Assembly (NCBI RefSeq): GCF_001999465.1
Contig: NZ_MQMF01000002.1
Location: forward strand, 1,240,001-1,304,000
From: Fictibacillus arsenicus
Lineage (GTDB): Bacteria; Bacillota; Bacilli; Bacillales; Fictibacillaceae
Direction: 5' to 3'
DNA length: 64,000 nucleotides
The stretch's first letter is position 1. Each line of letters starts with the position of its first letter. The notes below the pieces were generated by a model. The model was not told the origin of the DNA. It saw nothing but the letters and a program-made list of their open reading frames with translations, and searched no databases. A program made the translations under genes and the position numbers. Shown one piece after another: positions 1-8,857 of this stretch.

Positions 1-694
1 CTTTGTTGTCCAACACATTAGAAAAGCCAGCCGCTTTAAAATCACCATACTCTGTTGGAAGGTTGATTTCGACTTCCCTTTTCACCATTTGCTCTGTTTT
101 GTTTCGATATGTGATCAGATCTTTTATCGTGATCAGCTTCATATTGTGCTGTTTCGCTAATTCTACAAGTTCAGGCACACGCGCCATCGTACCGTCTTCT
201 TTCATGATTTCACAGATAACACCCGCAGATTTGCTTCCCGCCATTTTTGCCAGATCAATAGCAGCTTCCGTATGACCCGCTCTTCTTAGTACTCCGCCTT
301 TTTTACCGATCAATGGAAAAATATGACCAGGGCGTTTAAAATCCGATGGAACCGAATCTTGATTCACCAGCTCACGAACAGTGGCTGCTCTTTCTTGTGC
401 GGAGATTCCAGTTGTAGTTGATACGTGATCTACACTAATCGTAAACGCAGTGCCATGGGAATCTGTATTGGCTGCAACCATCGGCGATAAATCAAGCTTA
501 ACTGCAATTTCTTCTGAGATCGGTGTACATACTAACCCTCTGCCATGTGTAACCATAAAGTTGATGGATTCAGCTGTTATCCCTTCTGCCAGGGCAACAA
601 AATCCCCTTCATTTTCACGGTCCTCATCATCAACTACAATGACAATTTTTCCTGCTTTTAAATCTTCTACAGCTTCCTCTATGGAGTGGAACAT
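1..694 (-). CDS. ribBA: RibBA, DHBP synthase / GTP cyclohydrolase II (partial, 3' end off window)
   Basis: Riboflavin biosynthesis: the N-terminal domain makes 3,4-dihydroxy-2-butanone 4-phosphate from ribulose 5-phosphate and the C-terminal domain opens GTP. The minus-strand frame starts at ATG 694 behind an AGGAGGAG site and stays open to the window edge. It shows the RibB signature residues [10 protein letters not shown] near the start, then [18 protein letters not shown] and RRAGHTEA. Only the RibB part and the linker (about 231 residues) are visible; the GTP cyclohydrolase half lies outside, so bifunctionality is inferred from Bacillus homologs. It lies 11 nt after ribE and is presumably under the same FMN riboswitch. 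Confidence 0.93.
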   Translation of the reverse strand, partial: MFHSIEEAVEDLKAGKIVIVVDDEDRENEGDFVALAEGITAESINFMVTHGRGLVCTPISEEIAVKLDLSPMVAANTDSHGTAFTISVDHVSTTTGISAQERAATVRELVNQDSVPSDFKRPGHIFPLIGKKGGVLRRAGHTEAAIDLAKMAGSKSAGVICEIMKEDGTMARVPELVELAKQHNMKLITIKDLITYRNKTEQMVKREVEINLPTEYGDFKAAGFSNVLDNK

Positions 695-705
695 TGACTC
701 TCCTC

Positions 706-1356
706 CTAAAATCCGTGCTCTTGTAAGAAATCAAGAGACAGCTTCGACTTTTGTTTAGTTTCTTCTTTTTCTGGAGACAGCATACTGGATACGTATTTCG
801 CAAGCATATCGCATTCGATGTTTACAAGGTCTCCCGTGTTTTTTTTTCCTAATATCGTATGATCCGCCGTATGAGGAATAAGGGAAACCGTAATGGTATT
901 CTTCGTTACATCAAAAACGGTAAGGCTCGTTCCATCAACACATACGGATCCTTTTAACATGAAATACTTCATCAAATGATCAGGAAGAGAAATGGTATAG
1001 TAGATAGCATTCTTTTCTGGACGTTTCTCCATGATTTCTCCAGTTCCATCTACATGCCCAGAAACAAAATGTCCGCCGAACCGCCCCCCGGCAGCCATTG
1101 CCCGTTCTAAATTAACATTGTCCCGATTGTTCAAAAGTTTCAAAGTTGAAGACCTGAACGTTTCAGGCATAACATCTACTGTGAATTGACTAGAGTTATA
1201 TGATGTTACGGTAAGACATACCCCGTTGATTGCAATACTGTCACCAAGGTTTACATCCTGCAAAACTTTTTCAGCAGATATAGTGAGTACGATTGTTTCA
1301 TTTCCTTTGTTAATAGACTTAATCGTACCCAGTTCTTCAATAATTCCTGTAAACAA
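706..1356 (-). CDS. ribE: Riboflavin synthase alpha subunit
   Basis: Dismutates two 6,7-dimethyl-8-ribityllumazine molecules to riboflavin plus the pyrimidine precursor. The 216-residue protein begins [12 protein letters not shown] and has the two lumazine-binding repeats, with INGVCLTV and VDGTSLTV as matching motifs and [10 protein letters not shown] between them; length is normal. Start is TTG at 1356 behind GGGAGGCAGAG. It is the first gene after the FMN aptamer. In B. subtilis ribD stands between the leader and this gene; here it is absent and lies about 21 kb away. Confidence 0.95.
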   Translation of the reverse strand: MFTGIIEELGTIKSINKGNETIVLTISAEKVLQDVNLGDSIAINGVCLTVTSYNSSQFTVDVMPETFRSSTLKLLNNRDNVNLERAMAAGGRFGGHFVSGHVDGTGEIMEKRPEKNAIYYTISLPDHLMKYFMLKGSVCVDGTSLTVFDVTKNTITVSLIPHTADHTILGKKNTGDLVNIECDMLAKYVSSMLSPEKEETKQKSKLSLDFLQEHGF

Positions 1357-1429
1357 ACACTCTGCCTCCCTTGCTCGTTATTTTTTCGATGTTCGCTGAT
1401 CGTAAATGTGCATGAATCTGGGAGTTTTC

Positions 1430-1463
1430 TAAAAAAAAAAACCGAGAACTTAATCGCTCCCGG
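1430..1463 (-). terminator. Attenuator terminator of the rib leader
   Basis: On the minus strand a short stem (1463-1457 pairing with 1448-1442, with two G-U pairs) is followed by an 11-T run. It lies between the FMN aptamer and ribE, where a riboswitch expression-platform terminator is expected. Confidence 0.7.
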
Positions 1464-1539
1464 GGTTGTTGTTAAAAGTTATAACTAAATACACCTTTAA
1501 AATCACTGTTTTATGAAACAAGTGTTTAAAAGCATTCAC

Positions 1540-1690
1540 GTTCCTTCTCCCATCCAGACTATACTGTCGGCTTCGGACTTTCACCGAATCCACCGTTTTT
1601 GCTTAAAACCGGGTCACGGACTAAGAGGCATCCATCTGCCTCATCACCGCCGGTCGGGACTTTCACCCAAACCCCGAAGGACACTATTTA
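1540..1690 (-). promoter_or_regulatory. FMN riboswitch (RFN element)
   Basis: The minus strand carries the conserved RFN blocks in order: TTCGGGGTTTGGGTGAAAGT, CCGACCGGCGGTGAT, then AGTCCGTGACCC, GGTGGATTCGGTGAAAGTCC and GAAGCCGACAGTATAGTCTG. FMN binding should favour the downstream terminator at 1430-1463 and switch off ribE-ribBA. Family assignment is from sequence signature; the ligand response is established for the family. Confidence 0.95.
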
Positions 1691-1740
1691 CTTATGTACA
1701 TTATAAGTAAACATTAAGCTGAATTCAAATGTGATTGCTT

Positions 1741-3111
1741 TTACTGTCCAATTATTAATTTTTCTTTCGGATAATGAATATGTTCAGTCGCTACTTTTCC
1801 TCGAATAATGAAAAGGAAAGAAAGAACGCCGATTCTTCCGATAAACATCAAAATCATCAAGATCACTTTACCGGTTGAACTTAATGTACCTGTGATTCCA
1901 GTTGAAAGTCCTGTTGTTCCAAATGCAGAACAGACTTCAAAAAAGATTTTTTCGATTGGCATCGGGTCTGTGATTGAAATAATGATGGTTGATGTTGTAC
2001 ACAGTACCATGGCAACGATTATTACGATAAATGATTTTTGTATATCTTCCGGGTAGATTTCCCGATTAAAGATTTTGATCGTATTTCGTCCTTTTGCATA
2101 AAAGAAAATCGCTAAAGCAGCTACTGCAAATGTTGTTGTCCGGATACCGCCGCCGACACTGCTCGGAGAGGCTCCAATAAACATCATTACACCTAAAAAG
2201 AGCAAAGTCGGAACAGTAAACTCAGAAACGTCCATTGTAGATAATCCGCCGCTTCGGGTTGTTACAGACTGAAACATGGAATAGAAAAATGTTTCATGCC
2301 ATGATTTACCTTCAAAAAAGGCATTCATCTCCAATAGGTAGATTCCCAAAGCTCCCGTTACTACTAGTAATGCAAACGTAATTGTTGTTACTTTTGTAAA
2401 AAGAGTAAATGTATAGCGCTCTAGATACTTTCTTTCTTTTATAAAGTTGTTGATTTCTACTAAAACCGGAAAACCGATCGCTCCAGACGTAATCAAAAAC
2501 ATGGTCACGATCTGAACAAGGTAATCGTGACGAAACGGAATCAGTGAGCTTCCCGTAATATCAAATCCAGCATTTGTTGTTGCTGTAACCGAGGCGAAGA
2601 AAGCATGGTACAGGACATCCAGTTCCGTATCATAATATGGCTGGAAAAGAATAAAGAAAAGCACGGTCCCCAAAATTTCAATTCCTATAATCAAAGCCAA
2701 AATTTGTTTCATCAGCTGAACAAGACCCGCTAAAGTCGACTGGTTTTGATCTGTCATGATCAGCTGCCGTTCTCTCATACCGATTCTTTTACCAATTAGC
2801 AGCCAAATCGCCGTTCCCAGGGTCATTACACCGATTCCGCCAATCTGAACAACAATAGCAAGCAAAACAACACCAGTATGATTGAAAGTTTCAGATATGT
2901 TAACAGCTGTTAATCCAGTAACACTCACAGCACTTACAGCCGTAAATAACGTATCGATAAAGGATAGATCTACTCCCTCTTTATGTCCCACTGGCAAACT
3001 TAATAGAATCGTAGCCACGATAACGGAAAGTAAATAAAAGATTACGATAAGCTGAACAGAAGTTAAGAAATTCTTTTTTTGTTGTGTAGTTGCAGAATTA
3101 TTTTTAAACAT
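1741..3111 (-). CDS. ktrD: Ktr-type K+ uptake channel subunit (KtrD/KtrB)
   Basis: Membrane subunit of a Ktr potassium uptake system; it needs a cytoplasmic KtrA/KtrC-type RCK subunit not seen in this window. The 456 residues hold four pore repeats with selectivity-loop motifs SVTGLT, TTNAGFD, TRSGGLS and TTGLSTG, plus ASPSSVGGGIRTTT typical of TrkH/KtrB proteins, and the ending HYPKEKLIIG resembles B. subtilis KtrD. Length is normal. It follows the rib leader tandemly but its promoter lies at its own 5' side, so it is probably a separate unit. Confidence 0.9.
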   Translation of the reverse strand: MFKNNSATTQQKKNFLTSVQLIVIFYLLSVIVATILLSLPVGHKEGVDLSFIDTLFTAVSAVSVTGLTAVNISETFNHTGVVLLAIVVQIGGIGVMTLGTAIWLLIGKRIGMRERQLIMTDQNQSTLAGLVQLMKQILALIIGIEILGTVLFFILFQPYYDTELDVLYHAFFASVTATTNAGFDITGSSLIPFRHDYLVQIVTMFLITSGAIGFPVLVEINNFIKERKYLERYTFTLFTKVTTITFALLVVTGALGIYLLEMNAFFEGKSWHETFFYSMFQSVTTRSGGLSTMDVSEFTVPTLLFLGVMMFIGASPSSVGGGIRTTTFAVAALAIFFYAKGRNTIKIFNREIYPEDIQKSFIVIIVAMVLCTTSTIIISITDPMPIEKIFFEVCSAFGTTGLSTGITGTLSSTGKVILMILMFIGRIGVLSFLFIIRGKVATEHIHYPKEKLIIGQ

Positions 3112-3213
3112 AGTCTATTTTCACCTGTCGAGGGAATTTTTCTATAACCTTCTGAAATAGTAACAATAGCATTTCTATTTAACAAGGTGAAATCGAACAT
3201 TTGCTAAAATATT

Positions 3214-4284
3214 TCAATCCGTTTCATTTTCAGAAGGGATTCTCTTTTCTATTATGTTCATTAAAGACGCAGGTTCATCCACTTTTATTACCACTCTAGT
3301 AACTTTCTTTTTAAATCCATAAATGAGATCTGTCTCCACAGGTTCCTTTAAAAGAATTTCGATTGATGGCTTTTCTGGTATAAAATCACTCACTAGTGCT
3401 TCGAACGTGTATTTCTTTTCTGCAACGGGTATTGTATCAAGTCCCTCATATTTCCTTATTTCCTTTATAGCTGTATAAGGAAGTAACATTCCCTTTAAGA
3501 AGCCGATATTTATAATGATAGAATCTTCCGTTGTGATTAAAGGGTTTTTCTTAACTGCTTGCATCTGGCCGAATAGGAAAAGCACTGAGTAGGCATTGAT
3601 AAAGAGCAATATGAGAGAAAGCGTGTGGTCGATCTTGCTAAAAAAATAATGAAGTCCAACTGATTCGATGATAAGTGCATGAATCAGCATCAGGTTAAGA
3701 GCTACAAAACTTGTTTTCTTATGAAAAGTAAAAACTTCACCGGTCGTCAAAGGTGGTTTTCTCCAGGAGAACAAAGCATAGTACAACATCGTGATCTCGC
3801 TGACCACGGCATCGAGCATACGGCTTTCGGAAAATTGTGAGTTAAACGCTTGTTTAATTTTTATCAGAAAAGGAAGTTCGTCTGGGAGTTTTCTGTAAGA
3901 AGCTTTTACTTTAGCAAACTTTCTTACAACCATGATTAACAAATACAGTTCTATGGAAATGAACCCAGCTTCTAAGAGGAGCAAACCTTTTGGAATCATG
4001 GATACATTCTCTAATAATGAATCTGGAATAATAAAAGTCGCGAGCCCGTAGCTTGCAATGGCTGTAAGGACTGTGAGTTTCCAAGAATATCTTTTACGGA
4101 TAATAAAATAGTAAACCAGAAGCGGAATAACTAAAAGGAAATCAAACATGGAGCCTGCTACTACTAGATTTGGAACCGGCTGAAAGAATGGTGTCATGTA
4201 TAAAATCATATGGCTTCCAATTATTAATAAACATAGAGCAACAAACGGTATCCATTTTATTGGCTTTAAAACTGCTTGGTTCAT
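3214..4284 (-). CDS. Uncharacterised polytopic membrane protein
   Basis: Not recognised to a functional family. ATG 4284 is preceded by GGAGGGA, so a longer upstream reading is not used; this gives 356 residues. About seven or eight hydrophobic segments cover the first two thirds (for example around residues 11-32, 42-60, 70-85 and 200-260), followed by a hydrophilic C-terminal domain of roughly 80 residues rich in Glu and Lys. It lies directly downstream of the ywaF-like gene, whose terminator falls between them, so co-transcription would need read-through. Confidence 0.6.
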   Translation of the reverse strand: MNQAVLKPIKWIPFVALCLLIIGSHMILYMTPFFQPVPNLVVAGSMFDFLLVIPLLVYYFIIRKRYSWKLTVLTAIASYGLATFIIPDSLLENVSMIPKGLLLLEAGFISIELYLLIMVVRKFAKVKASYRKLPDELPFLIKIKQAFNSQFSESRMLDAVVSEITMLYYALFSWRKPPLTTGEVFTFHKKTSFVALNLMLIHALIIESVGLHYFFSKIDHTLSLILLFINAYSVLFLFGQMQAVKKNPLITTEDSIIINIGFLKGMLLPYTAIKEIRKYEGLDTIPVAEKKYTFEALVSDFIPEKPSIEILLKEPVETDLIYGFKKKVTRVVIKVDEPASLMNIIEKRIPSENETD

Positions 4285-4364
4285 AAAATATCCCTCCTCA
4301 CTTTTATTATACAATAAATACCAATTAATTCTTTTCATTCCAATCAATGTCACAAAACATACAA

Positions 4365-4399
4365 AAAGACCGCTAAGCACCAATCGGCGAGCGGTCTTT
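4365..4399 (-). terminator. Terminator overlapping the end of the YwaF-like gene
   Basis: A 10-bp perfect stem AAAGACCGCT/AGCGGTCTTT is followed on the minus strand by T residues. The stop codon of the upstream gene (4373) lies inside the stem. Confidence 0.75.
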
Positions 4400-5104
4400 A
4401 TTAATTGGTTCAGAGGTTTTTTCCCAAACAGGGATCAATACAAGTAAGCACATAAAAAACGCAATCAGTTCTAAACCAATGATGTACCACGGGTGTGGAC
4501 CAAGAAAATCTATTAGTGAAGCACTGCCTGGCTTACTCATAAGAAACATATAATTCGTATTCAGCAAAGTATTAATGACATAGACACATGCGGCATAGAA
4601 ATTCAGCCATAGAAACGACTTAAAAAATCTTCCCCACGTAATTTTAAAAGACTTTACGATCGCATAATACATAGCTGTCCAAACGATTAGACCATGAGCG
4701 AAAAAATATTGGATAAAACGAAAATGCCAAGGCTGCTGATAGAGTTCAGGAGTGAGCAACCCTTGTAATGCCCCTGTAAAACCAAACAAATATACAAAAG
4801 CAAAAAGCTTCTTATTCTCTGTTAACAGCAAGATCATGCCTAACAGTATATTTAAACTGCAAAGCTGAAGCGGCAAATATAATTTTACTGTCCATATCTC
4901 GTTATATAGCGCCCAGGACTGATAACTCACTTCGGATAAAGCAAGACTCAACAAGAGTATATATTTTATTGAATGCATTTCTTTTATACGAGAGCGAAAG
5001 AGGTACATTAATATTACGATAAATACGATTATTAGCAGGCTGATAATATGTTCAGCACCAAACATAACAAACCCTGATTCCCCTTCACTAAACCATTCCT
5101 TCAT
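4373..5104 (-). CDS. TIGR02206/YwaF-family membrane protein
   Basis: Predicted integral membrane protein of unknown function, about 243 residues with six or seven hydrophobic helices. The opening with FGAEHIISLLIIV and the central PLQLCSLNILLGMILL plus FFAHGLIVWTAMYYAI match what I know of the YwaF family (TIGR02206). ATG 5104 has a GGGGGTGGG site upstream; the longer reading starting at 5128 lacks one. Function cannot be inferred from neighbours. Confidence 0.7.
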   Translation of the reverse strand: MKEWFSEGESGFVMFGAEHIISLLIIVFIVILMYLFRSRIKEMHSIKYILLLSLALSEVSYQSWALYNEIWTVKLYLPLQLCSLNILLGMILLLTENKKLFAFVYLFGFTGALQGLLTPELYQQPWHFRFIQYFFAHGLIVWTAMYYAIVKSFKITWGRFFKSFLWLNFYAACVYVINTLLNTNYMFLMSKPGSASLIDFLGPHPWYIIGLELIAFFMCLLVLIPVWEKTSEPINKDRSPIGA

Positions 5105-5182
5105 AGACACCCACCCCCGTAACCCCATACATATTAATATTCAAAACCATTTGACTATTACCTTTAAAAAAAAGAAAAACAT

Positions 5183-5211
5183 TTGCTTAACGTAACAGTG
5201 TTATGTTACAT
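5183..5211 (+). promoter_or_regulatory. Promoter with nested dyad upstream of yhbD
   Basis: A possible -35 TTGCTT (5183) and -10 TTACAT (5206) with 17-bp spacing enclose the dyad GTAACAGTGTTATGTTAC (5192-5209), itself containing TAACAGTGTTA. A MerR-like regulator is encoded immediately downstream, so autoregulation through this site is likely (inference). Confidence 0.45.
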
Positions 5212-5233
5212 TGATTTCAGGAGGAGGTTGATC

Positions 5234-5854
5234 ATGGATAATTTAATCTCGAAGAAAGATCTTCTAGAATCTGCAAACATTTCTTATGGCCAGTTATATC
5301 GCTGGAAACGAAAAAATCTGATTCCTGAAAACTGGTTTATACGAAAATCCACCTTTACAGGTCAAGAGACTTTCTTTCCAAAAGAAGATATACTGCAGCG
5401 AATTGAAAAAATTAAGAATTTAAAAGATGATTTGTCGCTAGATGAACTTGCTGATATGTTCTCCCCATCCCCTACTATTACTTCCTTATCAGCTGAGGAA
5501 TTAACAAAACGCAACATTGTTTCTTATACTGCTTTAGAAATGTGGAACATTCACAATGGCAGCACTTCCACTTTCTCCTTTGATCAATTATTAACCTTAT
5601 ACTTACTGGATACCCTGCTTCAAACAGGAGAAATGAATCGCTCAGAAGGAATAGAACTTCTTCACATCCTTCAGCAACATTCGAACGAAATAAAAGGCAA
5701 GGAAAGCGAACTTTTTTTTATTCGAAAAATGGGTGTATCTTTCTTTATCCTCACACCAGAACCAGCTAAGCTGTTCGTAGAATCTCAAACAAAAATTATC
5801 GCCCATTACAAACTGAATCAATGCATTGAAGAGTTAAAATTAAAGATTTCGTAA
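5234..5854 (+). CDS. yhbD: YhbD-family MerR-like DNA-binding protein
   Basis: Putative transcription factor. The N-terminal helix-turn-helix (about residues 5-70) contains the typical ISYGQLYRWKRKNLIPENWF and FTGQETFFPK stretches of the YhbD/DUF4004 family; the C-terminal half is predicted helical and its ligand is unknown. ATG 5234 follows GGAGGAGG; an earlier TTG at 5183 lies in the promoter region. It ends 19 nt before a bactofilin gene, matching the B. subtilis yhbD-yhbE-yhbF arrangement. Confidence 0.85.
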   Translation: MDNLISKKDLLESANISYGQLYRWKRKNLIPENWFIRKSTFTGQETFFPKEDILQRIEKIKNLKDDLSLDELADMFSPSPTITSLSAEELTKRNIVSYTALEMWNIHNGSTSTFSFDQLLTLYLLDTLLQTGEMNRSEGIELLHILQQHSNEIKGKESELFFIRKMGVSFFILTPEPAKLFVESQTKIIAHYKLNQCIEELKLKIS

Positions 5855-5873
5855 ACGTTGAGGAGGAATAGTT

Positions 5874-6659
5874 ATGGAAAAGACAAAACAAAGAAACATA
5901 AGCATTTCAGGTTCAGGAACAGCTGCTGGCGGTGAATATGATCAAGTGAAAGTTAATGGGTCAGCACATATAAATAGTGATATTCAGTGCGAAGTTTTCA
6001 AATGTAACGGAAGTGCACATATAGAAGGAAATATCAAAACTGGCACTGCCAAGGTCAATGGATCTTCCCATATTGAAGGAAACATGGAAGCTGAGGAAAT
6101 GACCATCAATGGAAGCACTGATATTGACGGTAGTTTAACTTGCAGCGAAGTGAAGATACAAGGCTCTTCTAATATTAAAGGTGACCTGAAAGGAAAAGAG
6201 ATCATCGTCAGAGGATCTGCTTCAATTAAAGGCAATGTTTCTGGTGATGAGGTAGATGTTAAGGGACAAGTGAAAGTCGGTGGTGACTGTGAAGCAGAAT
6301 CTTTTTATGCTCGCGGCAATTTTAAAATCAATGGTCTTCTTAATGCCGGAAACATCGACATTGAACTCTTGCGCCTTTGTGAAGCAAAAGAAATCGGCGG
6401 TGAAAATATTACCGTAAAAAGGAACATTGATTCTTCTGGTTTTAAAAAGTTCATTAAATTCTTTATCGGTCAGCAAACTGATCAGCTAACTGCAGAAGTT
6501 ATCGAAGGTGATCATGTATCTCTTGAATACACACATGCAAAAGTAGTTAGAGGCAATACGATAGAGATCGGTCCGGGATGTGTTATTGATCGCATCGAAT
6601 TTAAACAAAGTCTTGAGCTGGACGAAAATGCTAAGGTAGGCGCACAAGAGAAAATCTGA
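5874..6659 (+). CDS. Bactofilin-like polymer-forming cytoskeletal protein (YhbE/YhbF-like)
   Basis: 261 residues dominated by short beta-helix repeats of the form NGSAHIxG / VKVNGS, repeated roughly every 18-20 residues between residues 20 and 150, followed by a second domain with IEIGPGCVIDRIEFK near the end. This repeat architecture is that of bactofilins, which self-assemble into filaments without nucleotide. B. subtilis has two such proteins downstream of yhbD, reported to be needed for flagellar motility; here only one follows. RBS GGAGGAATAG precedes ATG 5874. Confidence 0.85.
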   Translation: MEKTKQRNISISGSGTAAGGEYDQVKVNGSAHINSDIQCEVFKCNGSAHIEGNIKTGTAKVNGSSHIEGNMEAEEMTINGSTDIDGSLTCSEVKIQGSSNIKGDLKGKEIIVRGSASIKGNVSGDEVDVKGQVKVGGDCEAESFYARGNFKINGLLNAGNIDIELLRLCEAKEIGGENITVKRNIDSSGFKKFIKFFIGQQTDQLTAEVIEGDHVSLEYTHAKVVRGNTIEIGPGCVIDRIEFKQSLELDENAKVGAQEKI

Positions 6660-6738
6660 TAGAAGAATTCATTAATGCATGCATAAATCCCCCAGGGCGA
6701 GCATAATTCTCAATCAAATAGATTCTCATAATCAAAAT

Positions 6739-6781
6739 GGCTGCCACTCAGGTTGTTTTATACACCTGTTTAAGGGCAGCC
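6739..6781. terminator. Bidirectional terminator between bactofilin and gdx
   Basis: GGCTGCC ... GGCAGCC outer stem with an inner CAGGT/ACCTG helix, T-rich on the plus side. It separates two convergent genes. Confidence 0.7.
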
Positions 6782-6803
6782 TTAATTTTTTTACTATTAC
6801 ACC

Positions 6804-7127
6804 CTACTGACTACCCGCAGTAACCTTCAAACCAATAATTCCCGTAATAACAAATGCTAAAAATACAAAACGAAGCACGGTTTTCGGCTCACCGAAAAGG
6901 ACAATTCCTAAAATAACCGCTCCAGCTGCTCCTATCCCCGTCCAAATCGTATAAGCCGTCCCGATCGGCAGAACTTTTGTAGCTTGTGACAAATAATAAA
7001 AACTGATGATCATTCCAACTACGGTTATAACCGACGGCCATAATCTAGTGAATCCATTCGTATATTTAAGTCCTATTGCCCAAACGATTTCAAAGATACC
7101 TGCAATAAACAAGTACACCCATGCCAT
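6804..7127 (-). CDS. gdx: SMR-family guanidinium exporter (Gdx/SugE type)
   Basis: Four-helix small multidrug resistance protein, 107 residues. The motif EIVWAIGLKYTNGFTRLWPS with the conserved Glu14-type residue and the GTAYTIWTGIGAAGAVILG signature mark the SugE/Gdx subtype, which exports guanidinium with proton antiport as a dual-topology dimer. The guanidine-I riboswitch directly upstream independently supports this substrate. ATG 7127 has a perfect AGGAGG 9 nt upstream. Confidence 0.93.
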   Translation of the reverse strand: MAWVYLFIAGIFEIVWAIGLKYTNGFTRLWPSVITVVGMIISFYYLSQATKVLPIGTAYTIWTGIGAAGAVILGIVLFGEPKTVLRFVFLAFVITGIIGLKVTAGSQ

Positions 7128-7154
7128 AATAATGACCTCCTACAATAAATAAAA

Positions 7155-7187
7155 CCCAGAAAGATATATGATCTATATCCTCCCAGG
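7155..7187 (-). terminator. Expression-platform terminator of the guanidine leader
   Basis: Minus-strand stem of about 14 pairs (with several G-U) followed by TTTTATTT. Its 5' arm uses the CCTGGGAG segment that is also the 3' end of the aptamer, so ligand-bound aptamer and terminator are mutually exclusive. Confidence 0.75.
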
Positions 7188-7277
7188 CTTTTATCCCTCC
7201 GTGTACACGATGTATCTATCGTGCGCTTTCTCTCGGACCAGGCCAGCGATCAATCACTGCGGAACCCTAGAAAGCTA
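7179..7277 (-). promoter_or_regulatory. Guanidine-I (ykkC) riboswitch aptamer
   Basis: Minus strand contains, in order, TCTAGGGTTCCGC, CTGGCCTGGTCCGAGAGAAA, GC and ACACGGAGGGATAAAAGCCT GGGAG, the conserved ykkC/guanidine-I blocks. As an ON switch it should relieve the overlapping terminator and allow export of guanidine by the downstream Gdx protein. Confidence 0.93.
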
Positions 7278-7346
7278 TTCTTCTTATATTATTGAAAAAA
7301 CTCTATTAAGTGTCAAGAAATCAACGCTCATCTTTCATGGTAAATA

Positions 7347-7830
7347 ATGTATAAGATTACCCCTGCTTATCAAACATTATTAAGGATAAGACAGGTGAGG
7401 TCATTGGATACAACAAAAATTGAAATCCTTATTTATAAAAATCTTCAAGACAAGAAGAGTATATCCGTAACCTTTATAAGAACTGAGATGACATTAAGAT
7501 TCGAAATTTTCAATTCGGAAGAAACTATAAACAAGTAACTCTTGTTGTATACTGTGCCTCTCTTGTTCAAGAAGAAAAATCTAACTTGCTTCACACGATC
7601 ATTAAAGATATGCCGGATTTTGAAGCTGCACTCTCCCTTTCAGTTACTATAAAGAAGTAGCTTCAAGACCTGTCGTGCTCTCTCTCACTATGTATAAAAA
7701 TGAAATCGAACTAGGAGAGCCAGGATCTGTGATGCAGTATGCCATAACATTTTTCTTTGGCTTCCTCCCTCTCTTTTTAGTTGTGATTATAGCCAAAGTG
7801 AAGAATAGAAACAGGAAACAAATAGCTTGA
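7347..7830 (+). pseudogene. Frameshifted remnant of a small membrane-anchored protein
   Basis: Three successive open segments in different frames read as one protein-like sequence: frame 3 from 7347 to about 7505, then RNYKQVTLVVYCASLVQ up to about 7635, then FSYYKEVASRPVV and GSVMQYAITFFFGFLPLF, with a C-terminal hydrophobic helix and a basic tail ending at TGA 7830. At least two frameshifts are needed. The family is not recognised. The alternative is unrelated spurious ORFs, but the continuity of composition across the shifts favours a decayed gene. Confidence 0.45.
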
Positions 7831-8745
7831 TCAGAATGCGAACGACTTTAACTCACAGAATTTTTCCTTTTCGATTTCATCACTAAAAACTTTAATAAAA
7901 GTATTTAACGAAGGGGAAATCTCCTTTTCTTTTTTCAGCTGTACTAGGGCACTTTCCCTATATAGCTTAGGAAACCCCTTTACAGACAATGAAACAAGTG
8001 TGCCTTGCTTAATATCATGAGAGACCATTGTTTCTGTCAATAGTGCGACTCCCATCCCGCTTTTCAGCAAATCATAAGCAGTTTGCGGCGGTACTTCAAA
8101 ATCACTATCGCTTCCTATCATATCTCTTTGAACTCTTTTAGTTTCAACACTCCAGTCTACTAATAAAAAAGGATCTGCTGTTTTTATTAAATCACTAAGC
8201 TCAATTTCACCTTTATGTACAAGAAGGTGTTCAGGATGAGTTACTAAGCGTAATGGTTCCCTAATATGCAATAAACTCCTCAACTCACTATTAAAGAAAG
8301 GGTATGTCATGATACATAGTTTTACATAGCCTTCGTACAGCATTTCTAGCAGCTCCTGATTATGACCTGTATGTACGGCAATTCCTATATGAGGATGTGT
8401 TTTATGCAATGTTGCCAGTGTTGAAGAAAAGTAATGAGCAGCAAGAGTCGGCAATGTGCCAATCGCTATTTTCCCTCCTTTTCCCTCTTTTGCAAGCTTC
8501 GCCTGTTCGATCCCTTTGTCTATTGTTTCAAGGACTTGCTGCGCAAAAGGCAGAAATGTCCTTCCTAACTCCGATAACTCAAGTTTGCTGCCTCCCCGTT
8601 TAAATAGCTCGCCGCCTACTTCCTCTTCTAAATTTTTGACGCGTATACTGATTGTCGGCTGAGATATGTCCATCATCCTAGCCGCTTTACTAAAGCTGCC
8701 ATGGCGAACAACATGATCAAAAGCTAATAATTGGTTCGTATCCAA
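7831..8745 (-). CDS. LysR-family transcriptional regulator
   Basis: 304 residues. N-terminal winged helix (residues 1-60) with FDHVVRHGSFSKAARMMDIS and QPTISIRVKNLEEEVGGELF, followed by a substrate-binding-like effector domain (about 90-295) starting KIAIGTLPTLA. Start is TTG 8745 behind AGAGGTGA. It diverges from the MFS gene beginning at 8858 across about 110 bp of very AT-rich DNA, the usual LysR-target arrangement, so it probably controls that transporter. The effector is unknown. Confidence 0.85.
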   Translation of the reverse strand: MDTNQLLAFDHVVRHGSFSKAARMMDISQPTISIRVKNLEEEVGGELFKRGGSKLELSELGRTFLPFAQQVLETIDKGIEQAKLAKEGKGGKIAIGTLPTLAAHYFSSTLATLHKTHPHIGIAVHTGHNQELLEMLYEGYVKLCIMTYPFFNSELRSLLHIREPLRLVTHPEHLLVHKGEIELSDLIKTADPFLLVDWSVETKRVQRDMIGSDSDFEVPPQTAYDLLKSGMGVALLTETMVSHDIKQGTLVSLSVKGFPKLYRESALVQLKKEKEISPSLNTFIKVFSDEIEKEKFCELKSFAF

Positions 8746-8857
8746 ACCATCACCTCTATTAATATTTTTAATAAATTATATAGTCTATATTATATTGTTT
8801 AATATCTATAGTTATCTTACACTTTTTCTTAATATACGAAAAGAAAGGGTGTTCAAT

